From Saprospiraceae bacterium (lineage in GTDB: Bacteria > Bacteroidota > Bacteroidia > Chitinophagales > Saprospiraceae), in assembly GCA_020629315.1 (NCBI GenBank), contig JAHDDO010000013.1, positions 1-64,000 of the forward strand: DNA of 64,000 bases, in the 5' to 3' direction. Positions 8,208 to 17,510 of this stretch are shown one piece after another. Position 1 is the first letter of the stretch. Each line of letters begins with the position of its first letter. A program made the position numbers and the translations under genes. Below the pieces are notes generated by a model that was not told the DNA's origin, did no database searches, and was given only the letters and a program-made list of their open reading frames with translations.

Positions 8208-9236
8208 ATGAATAAATATCTGTACAGTCTCTTGGTATTCATTTTACTTCTTTGCTCTTGCGAAGAAGCCCCAAAATTACCAAAAGTAGACCATATTGAA
8301 GTGGACGCGAATATAGTGCGTTTTGACAAAGCATTATTATCCTTAGATAGCACAAATTTGTCACAAAGTTTTACAAAACTAAAGCTGCAATATCCAGCCT
8401 TAACAGATTTGCTATTTGAAAGAATAATTCCATTGAAAAAAGGGGATAGCATAGATTATACTCAACTTAAAGACTTTGTGAGTAATAAGTATGTTCAACA
8501 TACGCTAGACACCATTCAGTATGTTCTTCCAAGCCTACAAGAAGAAGAAAAACAACTCGAGCAGGCTTTTCGTTACTTCAGACACTACTTTCCAGAAGCT
8601 GTTTTACCAAAGGTGTATGCAGGATATACTGATTTTAGTTTTCAAACATTCATTTTTGATGATTTCAAAAGTGACGGAATTTGTGCTAGTACTGACTTGT
8701 TTTTGGGGGAGGATTACCCTTACAAGTCTATAGACCCTAAAAACCCTGCATTTTCTGAGTATATAACTAAACGTTATGATCGAAAATATATGGTCAAAAA
8801 AATCATGGAACTCATGGTGGAAGAAGAGGTGGGTGCACTTCAAGGTAAGCGTACGATTGATCACATGATTTATCAAGGAAAAAAATGGTATATTTTACAA
8901 AAGCTTTTGCCCCAAACAGCAATGCCAATATTGGCAGAATACACTAATGAAGAATGGGAATGGTGTGAAGCAAGCGAAAAGGCAATCTGGTCTTATTTTC
9001 TGGATCAGAACCTTTTGTACGAAACCAATCAGGCAAAAATAAAAACCTATGTTTTTGAAAGTCCAAGATCACAAGGAATGCCAGAGGAAAGTCCAGGAAG
9101 AACGGCACATTATTTGGGGTGGAAAATAATAGAAAAGTACATGGAAGAAACCAATTTGACGATTCCTGAATTAGTAAAAGAGAAAGACAGTCAAAAAATA
9201 TTAAAATTGTCCAAGTACAAACCAAAAAGGAAATAA
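8208..9236 (+). CDS. gldB: Gliding motility lipoprotein GldB
   Basis: A 342-residue lipoprotein with a signal peptide ending in LLLCSC. It matches what I know of GldB, an inner-membrane-anchored periplasmic lipoprotein needed for Bacteroidota gliding. Family-like segments are VRFDKALLSLD near the N terminus, PKVYAGYTDFSFQTFIFDD in the middle and the end motif SPGRTAHYLGWKIIEKYM. The ORF track starts at a TTG (8202), but ATG 8208 fits the signal peptide and promoter better. GldC, often the next gene in gliding flavobacteria, is absent; a 2OG oxygenase begins one base after the stop codon. Confidence 0.85.
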   Translation: MNKYLYSLLVFILLLCSCEEAPKLPKVDHIEVDANIVRFDKALLSLDSTNLSQSFTKLKLQYPALTDLLFERIIPLKKGDSIDYTQLKDFVSNKYVQHTLDTIQYVLPSLQEEEKQLEQAFRYFRHYFPEAVLPKVYAGYTDFSFQTFIFDDFKSDGICASTDLFLGEDYPYKSIDPKNPAFSEYITKRYDRKYMVKKIMELMVEEEVGALQGKRTIDHMIYQGKKWYILQKLLPQTAMPILAEYTNEEWEWCEASEKAIWSYFLDQNLLYETNQAKIKTYVFESPRSQGMPEESPGRTAHYLGWKIIEKYMEETNLTIPELVKEKDSQKILKLSKYKPKRK

Positions 9237-9237
9237 A

Positions 9238-10185
9238 ATGGAAAGAACGATACCCGTAGTTGACCTTTCTAAGTTCGTTAATGGAAATGACGAAGAAAAA
9301 AAGGCCTTTGTTGATAAACTAGGTAAAGCATTTCACGAAGTAGGATTTGTAGGTGTAATAAATCATGGAATACCTAAAGAGCTTGTTCAGGGCTTTTATT
9401 CTGCGTCTAAAGAATTTTTCTCTTTACGAAAAGATGTAAAGGTTAAGTATGAAATGAAAGGCATGGCTGGCCAAAGAGGATATACCTCTTTTGGTAAAGA
9501 ACATGCTAAACAATCAGAGGTAGCAGACCTTAAAGAATTTTTTCAAATTGGTCAGTATGTCGACGACCCTGCACTAAAAGAAGAATATCCAGATAATGTA
9601 GTCATTGATGAAGTATCTGCGTTCAATGATTTTGGAAAGAACTTGTATCAAGCATTTGAAAAGTCTGGAGGCGCATTATTAAGAGCTATTGCCTTACATC
9701 TTAATTTAGACGAGGATTATTTTGATAATCATATAGAAAAGGGAAATAGCATATTGAGGTCTATACATTATCCTCCAATAACAGAGGAACCACGATCAGC
9801 GATTCGAGCGGAACAGCATGAGGATATAAACTTAATTACTCTTTTAGTGGGCGCTTCTGCAGGAGGGTTACAGTTATTAAATGCGGATAACGAATGGAAG
9901 GATATTACGCCAGCGGAGGATGAGATTGTAATCAATGTAGGAGACATGTTACAGAGATTGACAAATAATTATTTAAAATCTACCACCCACAGAGTGGTTA
10001 ACCCACCCAAGGAACAATGGCACGTGCCGCGTCTAAGTATTCCGTTCTTTTTGCATCCTAAGAGTCAAATGGACCTGAGTTGCTTGGATAGTTGTATCAC
10101 TGAAGAACAACCCATTGCCTATCCTCCGACGACCGCTGGAGACTATCTGGATGAAAGATTGAGGGAAATAGGTTTGAAAAAATAG
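9238..10185 (+). CDS. 2-oxoglutarate/Fe(II)-dependent oxygenase, isopenicillin N synthase family
   Basis: 315 residues with an N-terminal DIOX_N-type domain (IPVVDLSKF, FVGVINHGIP) and a C-terminal double-stranded beta-helix. The iron ligands are visible as EQHEDINLITLL (HxD) and KSTTHRVVNP (distal His), and the 2-oxoglutarate-binding RxS as PRLSIPFF. Enzymes of this family oxidise small molecules; those common in Bacteroidota are mostly uncharacterised, and the name isopenicillin N synthase should not be read as antibiotic synthesis. It is probably cotranscribed with gldB because the genes are one base apart. Confidence 0.88.
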   Translation: MERTIPVVDLSKFVNGNDEEKKAFVDKLGKAFHEVGFVGVINHGIPKELVQGFYSASKEFFSLRKDVKVKYEMKGMAGQRGYTSFGKEHAKQSEVADLKEFFQIGQYVDDPALKEEYPDNVVIDEVSAFNDFGKNLYQAFEKSGGALLRAIALHLNLDEDYFDNHIEKGNSILRSIHYPPITEEPRSAIRAEQHEDINLITLLVGASAGGLQLLNADNEWKDITPAEDEIVINVGDMLQRLTNNYLKSTTHRVVNPPKEQWHVPRLSIPFFLHPKSQMDLSCLDSCITEEQPIAYPPTTAGDYLDERLREIGLKK

Positions 10186-10242
10186 CGTTCAAGTATTGAT
10201 GTTGACTAGCTATAGACGTACATTTATATAAAATTGACCAAC

Positions 10243-10437
10243 ATGATGAATTTAATATTTGGATTAGGCGGGCAAGAAATATTGATCATTGCTTTTTTAG
10301 TGCTACTATTGTTTGGTGGCCGTAAACTTCCTGAGTTAATGAAAGGCCTTGGAAAAGGGATACGGGAGTTCAATAATGCAAAAGCCAATATCGAATCTGA
10401 GGTTAAAGAAAGCCTTAAGGATACTGATGCAAAATAA
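10243..10437 (+). CDS. tatA: Twin-arginine translocase subunit TatA/TatE
   Basis: A small pore-forming subunit of the Tat pathway, which exports folded proteins over the inner membrane. One N-terminal helix ([17 protein letters not shown]) is followed by the hallmark [20 protein letters not shown] and a charged amphipathic tail. The ORF track begins at TTG 10234; two tandem ATGs at 10243 and 10246 are better starts and give 63-64 residues. It stands about 50 bases after the oxygenase and is closed by a strong terminator. TatC is not in the window. Confidence 0.93.
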   Translation: MMNLIFGLGGQEILIIAFLVLLLFGGRKLPELMKGLGKGIREFNNAKANIESEVKESLKDTDAK

Positions 10438-10456
10438 CATTGATTGATAAAGATAT

Positions 10457-10486
10457 AAGGGGAGTCCAAACAGACTCCCCTTTTTT
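10457..10486 (+). terminator. Intrinsic terminator after tatA
   Basis: Stem GGGGAGTC/GACTCCCC (10459-10466 and 10473-10480) with loop CAAACA and tail TTTTTT; two flanking A-T pairs extend it. Confidence 0.9.
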
Positions 10487-10600
10487 ATTGCCAAAATGAC
10501 AGGGCAAAATGAAATATAGCGTCAAACTTTCTTAAAAAGCCGAAAAATATAGGAATGGTTGGAGATTTGCTATCTTCTAAACTATAGAACGTGAATACAT

Positions 10601-13318
10601 ATGACATACGATAACTTTACTATAAAAGCCCAAGAGTCTATTTACAAGTCGCAGCAATTAGCTGGCGAAATGGACCAGCAACAAGTAGACACACCACATC
10701 TGTTATTAGGAATCATTCTTACTGATGAGTCAATCCCTAAATTTTTATTTGAAAAGATGGGTGTATCGATGCCAATGCTAATGGATAAGCTAAATAAGGT
10801 GGTTAAAACGTATCCAAAAGTTGAAGGGGAGTTTAAACAGTTTTTGACAAATGATGCGAATCAATCATTAAGTAGGGCGAAGAAATTTTTAAAGGAATTT
10901 GGTGACGATTACATTTCAGTCGAACTTATCCTATTAGGTATTCTTTCTGGTAAAGACAAAGGCGCGACAATTTTAAAAGATGCTGGAGCGAGCTTAAAAG
11001 ATATGAAAGAAGCTATAAAAGAGCTTCGCAAAGGACGAAAAGTAACAGATCAAAACACGGATAATCAATATGGAGCACTAAAGAAGTTTGCCATTAATTT
11101 GAACGAACGAGTAGAGCAAGGTAAGCTAGATCCTATAGTTGGACGAGATGAAGAGATCCGAAGAATTATGCATATCCTTTCTAGGCGTAAAAAGAACAAC
11201 CCTATATTAATTGGGGAAGCAGGTGTTGGTAAAACTGCCATTGTAGAAGGTATAGCATGGCGAATTGTAAATAAGGATGTGCCTGAGAATCTGCTTAGTA
11301 AAAAACTCTTTTCCTTGGATATAGCTGCATTGATTGCAGGGGCCAAATACAAAGGCGAATTTGAAGAAAGATTGAAAGCGGTCATTAAAGAAGTAGACGA
11401 ATCAAATGGTGAAGTCGTGCTTTTTATTGACGAAATACATACGTTGATAGGTGCAGGAGGAGGATCAGGCGCGATGGATGCAGCTAATATTTTAAAACCA
11501 GCTCTTGCTAGAGGAGAACTCAGGACAATAGGAGCAACCACGCTGGATGAGTATCAAAAATATTTTGAAAAAGACAAGGCCTTAGTCCGTCGATTCCAAA
11601 CAGTCATAGTTGATGAACCTAGTATTGAGGATTGTATATCAATACTCCGAGGTATTCAAGATAAGTATGAAGTATATCATAAAATTGACATCTTAGATGA
11701 GGCATTAATAGCTGCAGTAGAGCTATCTGATCGATATATAACGGAGCGGCAATTGCCTGATAAAGCCATAGACTTAATAGATGAAGCAGCAGCTCGATTG
11801 CGATTGGAGTTGGATTCTGTTCCTGAAGAAATTGACGAGATGCAGCGGAAGGTTAGACAGCTGGAGATAGAGAAGGAAGCCATTAAACGAGAAAAGAATG
11901 ATAAGAAGTTAACGCTGATCAACAAACAAATCGCGGAAGCAAAAGAAGCTTTGGATAGTGTTACCGCTAGATGGCAAAGTGAGAAGGAAGTAGTAGATAG
12001 GATTCAAGAGATAAAGAAGCGAGTAGAAGAATTAGAACATGAGGCGGATATGGCTGAAAAAAACAGTGAATTTGAAACAGTAGCTAGGATTCGTTATGGT
12101 GAAATGAAAGAGCAAGAGGAAGCTTTAAAAAAAGCGGAAGAAGAGCTTGATAAATTACCTGAAGACAGTCGATTTACAAATGAAGAAGTTACGGCCAATG
12201 ATATTGCGGAGGTTGTGGCAAAGTGGACAGGTATTCCTGTAACAAAAATGATGAAGAGTGAGAAGGAGAGACTTTTAAACCTTGAAGATGAAATTGGTGA
12301 GCGATTGATAGGACAAACAGAGGCTGTTCAAGCCGTTGCAAATGCGGTTAGACGAAGTAGAGCGGGTCTGGGTGATGCAAATAAACCAATAGGTAGTTTT
12401 ATTTTTCTTGGACCTACAGGAGTTGGTAAAACAGAGTTAGCCAAGACATTAGCCGAGATTCTTTTCGATGACGAAAAAGCAATCACTAGAATAGATATGA
12501 GTGAATACCAAGAAAAGCACTCTGTGTCTAGGTTGGTAGGAGCACCTCCAGGATATGTTGGTTATGATGAAGGGGGTCAATTAACAGAAGCAGTTAGACG
12601 TAGACCGTATTCAATTGTTCTTTTAGATGAAATTGAAAAGGCCCATCCGGATACCTTCAATATATTATTGCAAGTTTTAGATGACGGGCGATTAACCGAC
12701 AATAAAGGACGAGTGGCAAACTTCAAGAACACCATTATTATCATGACAAGTAATATGGGATCTGACACTATATTAGAAAACTTTGAAGACCTGCAATCAG
12801 TAGGTGAGGAACATCGAGGAGAAATTATTGAAACGACCAAGGTAGAAGTATTCGATGTATTGAAAGATAGCTTGCGGCCAGAGTTTTTGAACAGAATCGA
12901 TGAAAAGATTATGTTCTTACCATTAACGAAAGATGAAATCAAACAAATAGGTCAAATCTTGCTAAAAAAGGTTCGAAAGAATTTAGCAAAACAAGATATG
13001 AAGCTGACACTTTCTGACTCTGCTATGGACTTATTGGCAGATCTTGGATATGATCCGCAATTTGGAGCGAGACCCTTAAAGCGAGTCATTCAAAAGGAAT
13101 TGATAAATATCCTCTCAATGCGAGTCTTATCGGGAGATTTTGGTCCGGGAGATACGATTTATGTTGGGACAGACAAAAAGGGATTTACATTTGCAGATAA
13201 ACCATCGGACTCTACGGAAAAGCCAGACGTAAAGCAGGAAAAGCAAATCGATAAACTGAAAAAGGCTACTAAAGACTTAGAAGACGAGCTAGAAAATTTC
13301 GATCCAAACGATAATTAG
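10601..13318 (+). CDS. clpB: ATP-dependent disaggregase ClpB
   Basis: A Hsp100 hexamer that pulls proteins out of aggregates with DnaK/DnaJ/GrpE. The N domain is about 1-150. The first AAA+ module has Walker A GEAGVGKTA and Walker B VLFIDEIHTL. The coiled-coil M domain (about 405-525, many charged heptads) separates ClpB from ClpA/ClpC. The second AAA+ module has GPTGVGKTELAK, LLDEIEKAH and the ClpB C domain. At 905 residues it is longer than the usual 860 or so because of a charged tail after residue 865 (KQEKQIDKLKK...DDELENFDPND-like, low complexity). Single-gene unit between two terminators; dnaJ-grpE lie about 20 kb away. Confidence 0.96.
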   Translation: MTYDNFTIKAQESIYKSQQLAGEMDQQQVDTPHLLLGIILTDESIPKFLFEKMGVSMPMLMDKLNKVVKTYPKVEGEFKQFLTNDANQSLSRAKKFLKEFGDDYISVELILLGILSGKDKGATILKDAGASLKDMKEAIKELRKGRKVTDQNTDNQYGALKKFAINLNERVEQGKLDPIVGRDEEIRRIMHILSRRKKNNPILIGEAGVGKTAIVEGIAWRIVNKDVPENLLSKKLFSLDIAALIAGAKYKGEFEERLKAVIKEVDESNGEVVLFIDEIHTLIGAGGGSGAMDAANILKPALARGELRTIGATTLDEYQKYFEKDKALVRRFQTVIVDEPSIEDCISILRGIQDKYEVYHKIDILDEALIAAVELSDRYITERQLPDKAIDLIDEAAARLRLELDSVPEEIDEMQRKVRQLEIEKEAIKREKNDKKLTLINKQIAEAKEALDSVTARWQSEKEVVDRIQEIKKRVEELEHEADMAEKNSEFETVARIRYGEMKEQEEALKKAEEELDKLPEDSRFTNEEVTANDIAEVVAKWTGIPVTKMMKSEKERLLNLEDEIGERLIGQTEAVQAVANAVRRSRAGLGDANKPIGSFIFLGPTGVGKTELAKTLAEILFDDEKAITRIDMSEYQEKHSVSRLVGAPPGYVGYDEGGQLTEAVRRRPYSIVLLDEIEKAHPDTFNILLQVLDDGRLTDNKGRVANFKNTIIIMTSNMGSDTILENFEDLQSVGEEHRGEIIETTKVEVFDVLKDSLRPEFLNRIDEKIMFLPLTKDEIKQIGQILLKKVRKNLAKQDMKLTLSDSAMDLLADLGYDPQFGARPLKRVIQKELINILSMRVLSGDFGPGDTIYVGTDKKGFTFADKPSDSTEKPDVKQEKQIDKLKKATKDLEDELENFDPNDN

Positions 13319-13330
13319 AGAGTAAAACAT

Positions 13331-13360
13331 GGGAGGTCTTTTTAGACCTCCCTTTCTTTT
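13331..13360. terminator. Terminator shared by clpB and the convergent epimerase gene
   Basis: Stem GGGAGGTCT/AGACCTCCC (13331-13339 and 13344-13352) with a TTTT loop and tail TTCTTTT on the plus strand. It overlaps the last codons of the minus-strand gene. The T-rich tail favours clpB termination. Confidence 0.85.
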
Positions 13361-14256
13361 AGGTCTTGTAATGCTTCCAAAAGCGAAGGGTATTTATATG
13401 GAAAAGGAAGCTCAGTCCATTTAGGGGCATATACTCGAGTACTGTTTAATAACATTTCACTCATTTCTCCTAGGCCTATCTTCAAAAACATTGAAGGAAC
13501 GGGCAATGTAAGCGCGTAACTAGCAAACACCTTTTTGATAGCTTTTGCGATATCTTTTAAACGTTCTGGCTCATTGGAAGTCCCATTGTAAACACCTGAT
13601 AAATGGTCATTTTCAACCAAACTAAGAATCATTCCACAGACATCATCTATGTGAATCCACGGATAGTAGGCTTTGCCATTTCCAAAATATCCAGAACCAC
13701 CCAGCCTTGCCGGCAAGATTAACTTCGGCAAGGCGCCGCCCTTACGACTAAGGACGATACCAATCCGTAAAAGTGAATACCTTTCGACATACGGGCGCAC
13801 TTCTTCATGCGCTTTTTCCCAGAGTTCACAACACTCAGATAAAAAACCTAAGCCTGCTGAGGAACCCTCATCTAGTTTTTCATCGCCTCGATTACCATAG
13901 AAACCTATCGCACTTGCCCCCACATAAACCTTTGGTTTATGCTTTAATTCTGCCATTTTTTTGGCTAATAGTTGTGTAGTTCTTGTCCGGCTATCAATTA
14001 ATACTTTTTTCCTAGCTTCAGTCCATCTCTTATCGGCAATGCCTGCGCCCGTTAAATTTATTACGGCATCAAACTCTATGTCATTGGAGAATTCCACGAT
14101 TTCGTTGTCGATATTCCAATGACAAAATGTAATGTCCCCTTGAGTACGACTGGTCCCTCTTGTAAGTATATAAATAGAATATTTCTTGTCTAGAATCTGG
14201 CATAACCTAGAACCGATTAAGCCTGTTCCACCTGCGATAAGTATGTTTTTTTTCAT
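13342..14256 (-). CDS. TIGR01777 family NAD(P)-dependent epimerase/dehydratase
   Basis: A 304-residue extended short-chain dehydrogenase fold. The N terminus has the dinucleotide motif ILIAGGTGLIGSRLC, followed by FDAVINLTGAGIADKRW and the family signature KVYVGASAIGFYGNRGDE, where Tyr is the usual catalytic residue of the fold. The C-terminal DUF1731-type tail contains VPSMFLKIGLGEMSEMLLNSTRV. Relatives include E. coli YfcH; their substrate is not known. It converges on clpB and is divergent from the peptide-binding lipoprotein. Confidence 0.88.
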   Translation of the reverse strand: MKKNILIAGGTGLIGSRLCQILDKKYSIYILTRGTSRTQGDITFCHWNIDNEIVEFSNDIEFDAVINLTGAGIADKRWTEARKKVLIDSRTRTTQLLAKKMAELKHKPKVYVGASAIGFYGNRGDEKLDEGSSAGLGFLSECCELWEKAHEEVRPYVERYSLLRIGIVLSRKGGALPKLILPARLGGSGYFGNGKAYYPWIHIDDVCGMILSLVENDHLSGVYNGTSNEPERLKDIAKAIKKVFASYALTLPVPSMFLKIGLGEMSEMLLNSTRVYAPKWTELPFPYKYPSLLEALQDLKEREV

Positions 14257-14308
14257 ATCTATTTTGAACTACCGTTTAAAGACGTCAGTTACTATATGTT
14301 TCTATGTG

Positions 14309-14316
14309 TACTTTTG
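14309..14316 (+). promoter_or_regulatory. -7 box before the peptide-binding lipoprotein gene
   Basis: TACTTTTG matches TAnnTTTG exactly, 30 bases before the ATG at 14346. I see no -33 box at normal spacing. Confidence 0.4.
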
Positions 14317-14345
14317 TTTAAACATTTGCCATTAATTCCTGAGCC

Positions 14346-16058
14346 ATGCGCATATTTCTGATATTTTTTTCTTGCTTTTTTTTCTTGCTTTCTTGTTCCG
14401 AAGAAGCTCCTAAAACTACATCAAAAGGAGAGCTAAGAGTATACTTACCAAGGGATCCAGAAAAGCTTAATCCTCTCTTTAATCCAAAATCATATGCTAG
14501 GGAGGTATATCAGAATATCTATGTTCCAATGGTTGATTACCATCCAGAGGATTTAGATTTATATCCTATACTACTTGAAGATGTACCGGAAGGTCAAATG
14601 ATAAATGACTCTACCCTTCGTTTTGACATGAAGATCAAAAAAGACGCCGTTTGGTCTGATGGAGTTGCTGTAACAGGGGCTGATTATGCCTTTTCAATAA
14701 AGACAATTTTGCACCCTCAAATCAACACCCCCACTTGGCGGAGTTTGGTTTCATATATCCGAGATGTAGGAATTGATCCTAATGACCCTAAACACTTTTG
14801 GGTAGATATCAGCAATGAAAATATGTTAGCTAGGGAGATCGCAACGACTATTTATATTTTACCAAAGCATTTTTATGATCCGACCCATAGTCTAGATGAC
14901 TACAGTATAGCAGATGTTGAAGCCACTAATATTGAAGAGAAAACTGCAGCCGATAGTCTTTTAATTTCTTTTGTTGAAGCGTTTAACAACCCAAAGACCT
15001 ATAGAGAAAACTTAATACATGCTGGTCCGTATGAATTAGAATCTTGGGAAACAGATCAATTTGTCAAGCTAGCTAAAAAGAAGGACTATTGGGGAGATGC
15101 ACATTCGGACAATCCATTTCTCCAGGGGTATCCTGAAAGTATATTATTTAAAATTTTCGCTGACGAATTATCGGCAACAACCAACTTCCAATCGGGTGGT
15201 ATGGATGTAATGAAGTTTGCTACCGCGGAACGCTTTATCTCTCTTATGGATACTACAGATAGTAATGAAAACTATAGCTTTGAAACCCCTCAATTAATGA
15301 GATATTACTATCTAGCCCTAAACACAAGGAAGCCAGGGTTGCAGGATAAAGCAGTGAGAAAAGCCGTAGCTATGGCATTAGATGTGGATGGAATTGTTGC
15401 TGCCTTAGAAGCACAATTCGGCGCTAGAACTACGGGGCCTATACACCCAAGTAAACCCTATTATAACAATGAACTAGAGCCTATCAAAAAGGACATTGGA
15501 AAAGCACAAAAGCTACTAGATGATGCAGGATGGAGGCTAAATGAATCAGGAGTTAGATCCAAAGATGGCATTGAGTTATCATTCGAATTTCTATCGTCTC
15601 CGAGCGAAAAGGCCGTGGGTATTGCAAATTTGTTTAAAGAAGCATGCAGAGAATTGGGTGTTGAAATTAACATAGTGCAAAAAAGCCCGCGCTTATTTAT
15701 TAAGGAAGATGTAAACACGCATAAATATGATATTGCCGCTTTAGCACAAACCTTAGATGCTAATTTGGATGATCTTCATTATCGTTGGCATACTAGTAAT
15801 AGTGTTGCTGGCGGAAGTAATATTACCGGATTTGGCACTTCAGCATCGGACAAACTTATTGAAGAGATCCGAAGTAATATTAGTGATGAAAGTAGATTTA
15901 GTAAATACAAAAAGGTTCAGGAGATTTTGTTTGATGAACAACCAGCCATCTTTCTTTATAGTCCAAGAGATAAAATTGTTATAAAAAAACCTTGGACAGG
16001 CAAAGGAACATCTAAGCGTCCTGGATATTTACTTAACACCTTTTCACTGAACGATTAA
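14346..16058 (+). CDS. Peptide ABC transporter substrate-binding lipoprotein (SBP family 5)
   Basis: A 570-residue lipoprotein: signal peptide with a Phe-rich core ending FFLLSC, then the SBP_bac_5 domain. Visible family features are LRVYLPRDPEKLNPLF at the start, the lobe I segment MKIKKDAVWSDGVAVTGADYAFS, LNTRKPGLQDKAVRKAVAMALD and the C-terminal DEQPAIFLYSPRD. It would bind oligopeptides in the periplasm and deliver them to an Opp/Dpp permease. The only such permease genes in the window lie 10 kb away on the other strand, so pairing is an inference. Its end overlaps the convergent prfA by four bases. Confidence 0.92.
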   Translation: MRIFLIFFSCFFFLLSCSEEAPKTTSKGELRVYLPRDPEKLNPLFNPKSYAREVYQNIYVPMVDYHPEDLDLYPILLEDVPEGQMINDSTLRFDMKIKKDAVWSDGVAVTGADYAFSIKTILHPQINTPTWRSLVSYIRDVGIDPNDPKHFWVDISNENMLAREIATTIYILPKHFYDPTHSLDDYSIADVEATNIEEKTAADSLLISFVEAFNNPKTYRENLIHAGPYELESWETDQFVKLAKKKDYWGDAHSDNPFLQGYPESILFKIFADELSATTNFQSGGMDVMKFATAERFISLMDTTDSNENYSFETPQLMRYYYLALNTRKPGLQDKAVRKAVAMALDVDGIVAALEAQFGARTTGPIHPSKPYYNNELEPIKKDIGKAQKLLDDAGWRLNESGVRSKDGIELSFEFLSSPSEKAVGIANLFKEACRELGVEINIVQKSPRLFIKEDVNTHKYDIAALAQTLDANLDDLHYRWHTSNSVAGGSNITGFGTSASDKLIEEIRSNISDESRFSKYKKVQEILFDEQPAIFLYSPRDKIVIKKPWTGKGTSKRPGYLLNTFSLND

Positions 16059-17125
16059 ACTAGTTCACCTTCCTGAAGTTTACTTGTGTTTTCGGCCATG
16101 ATAAGGGCATCTACAACAGCTTGCAAGTCACCATCCATAATTTTATCAAGACTGTAGAGGGTTAGATTAATTCGATGGTCCGTCACCCTGTTTTGCGGGT
16201 AGTTATAGGTTCTAATTTTATCAGAACGATCGCCAGTACCTACTAAGGACTTTCTCTTGTTTGCGTGTTCTGACATGGCTTTATTTTTAGTTACTTCCCT
16301 AATCTTTTGATAAAGACGCTGGAGTGCAATCTCTCTGTTCTTGTGCTGAGATCTAGAATCTGTGCTCTCTGATACAATACCTGTGGGTATGTGTGTAAAC
16401 CGGACACCTGACTCTGTTTTATTCACGTGTTGTCCACCGGCTCCTGAAGCTCGGAAGGTATCTACCCTAAGGTCATCTTTCTTTATATCAATGTCTTCTA
16501 CTTCGAACTTAGGTAAAACAGCCACCGTTACCGCAGATGTATGTACTCGTCCTTGGGACTCTGTCTTTGGTACGCGCTGGACTCTATGCGCACCGGATTC
16601 AAATTTCAAAGTACCGTATACATCATTCCCAAAAACTTCAAAAACAATTTTACTATACCCACCCGCTGTACCTTCATTGAGTTGAAGAATTTCTGTTTTG
16701 AATCCAACACTCTCAAAGAACTTCGTATATAATCTATGAAGGTCACCAACAAAAATGCTGGCCTCATCTCCACCTGTCCCAGCTCGTATTTCCATTACCA
16801 CATCCTTATCGTCATCGGGATCCTTTGGTATTAAGAGAAATTTAATCTCTTCATCCATAGTTTCCTTCGTCGCCTTTAACTCTTCCAACTCCATTTTGGC
16901 CATTTCTCGCATTTCCTCATCTTCTTCGGCGAGCATGGACTCAGCAGTTTCTATATTGCCAACAAGATCTTTGTATTCCAAATACTTTTTGGCAATGACT
17001 TCTAAAGACTTATAGTCTTTATTAATCTTTGTGAATTTCTTCATATCAGAAACAATCTCAGGGTCTGAGAGTTGCTCTTGAAGTTGCAAGAATCGATTAT
17101 AGATAGACTCAAGTTTGTCTAGCAT
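16055..17125 (-). CDS. prfA: Peptide chain release factor 1
   Basis: RF1 reads UAA and UAG stop codons and releases the finished protein. The 356-residue protein has the GTGGDEASIFVGDL region of domain 2, the anticodon-like codon-recognition loop downstream of VPKTESQGRVHTSA, and the catalytic GGQ loop ASGAGGQHVNKTESGVR. The C-terminal KIRTYNYPQNRVTDHRI segment is typical of RF1. Length is normal and the start is ATG. No frameshift signal is expected in RF1 and none is seen. Confidence 0.96.
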   Translation of the reverse strand: MLDKLESIYNRFLQLQEQLSDPEIVSDMKKFTKINKDYKSLEVIAKKYLEYKDLVGNIETAESMLAEEDEEMREMAKMELEELKATKETMDEEIKFLLIPKDPDDDKDVVMEIRAGTGGDEASIFVGDLHRLYTKFFESVGFKTEILQLNEGTAGGYSKIVFEVFGNDVYGTLKFESGAHRVQRVPKTESQGRVHTSAVTVAVLPKFEVEDIDIKKDDLRVDTFRASGAGGQHVNKTESGVRFTHIPTGIVSESTDSRSQHKNREIALQRLYQKIREVTKNKAMSEHANKRKSLVGTGDRSDKIRTYNYPQNRVTDHRINLTLYSLDKIMDGDLQAVVDALIMAENTSKLQEGELV

Positions 17126-17144
17126 GGTAGATTATTAAAAAGTA

Positions 17145-17152
17145 CAAAAGTA
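17145..17152 (-). promoter_or_regulatory. -7 box of the prfA promoter
   Basis: On the minus strand TACTTTTG, an exact TAnnTTTG match 20 bases before the prfA ATG. No -33 box at normal spacing. Confidence 0.45.
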
Positions 17153-17232
17153 AGAAACAGGCAGAAACCTGTCTTACCTTCAAATTAAAATAAGAAAGGG
17201 GGAAAAATATAATTCAAAAAGATATTGGCTAT

Positions 17233-17466
17233 CTAAGCTTTGAATTGTTGTTTTATCCTATTAAGAATTTCTTGAGAGACCGGAGTACGTCTAATTTTTG
17301 ACTTAAGAAATTCGCGAGCACTTTTTTCTTGATTGAAGATTTGGTTGCATTGTGGATTGTTATCCACGTGTTTTAGCAATTGCTCCTCATCTTCTTTGCT
17401 TAGGGCGTTATCAAAATAAAGGCTTACATTTTTTTGGATATTTTGAATGTCATCAAAATTTTGCAT
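17233..17466 (-). CDS. Small anti-sigma-factor-like protein, partner of the ECF sigma gene
   Basis: A 77-residue soluble, highly charged, mostly helical protein encoded 44 bases after the ECF sigma gene on the same strand. The segment LLKHVDNNPQCNQIF resembles a zinc-binding anti-sigma helix, but only His and one Cys remain where HxxxCxxC is expected. There is no membrane segment. The place and size match the short anti-sigma proteins next to sigma genes in Bacteroidota. It probably binds the sigma factor in the cytoplasm, so the signal would act on it there. The assignment rests mainly on context. Confidence 0.65.
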   Translation of the reverse strand: MQNFDDIQNIQKNVSLYFDNALSKEDEEQLLKHVDNNPQCNQIFNQEKSAREFLKSKIRRTPVSQEILNRIKQQFKA

Positions 17467-17510
17467 GGTTTTTAGTTTACGAAAAACATCGGTTTACAAT
17501 GATCGATCAC

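Noticed and set aside
9238-10185. Beta-lactam biosynthesis gene
   Set aside because: Only the general oxygenase fold and iron site are shared with isopenicillin N synthase; no ACV synthetase or related genes are near.
11065-11541. 158-codon minus-strand ORF inside clpB
   Set aside because: Lies wholly opposite the conserved AAA+ module of clpB; composition (Ser/Ile-rich) is that of a shadow frame.
12577-12942. 121-codon minus-strand ORF in the clpB second AAA+ module
   Set aside because: Shadow frame of conserved ATPase sequence.
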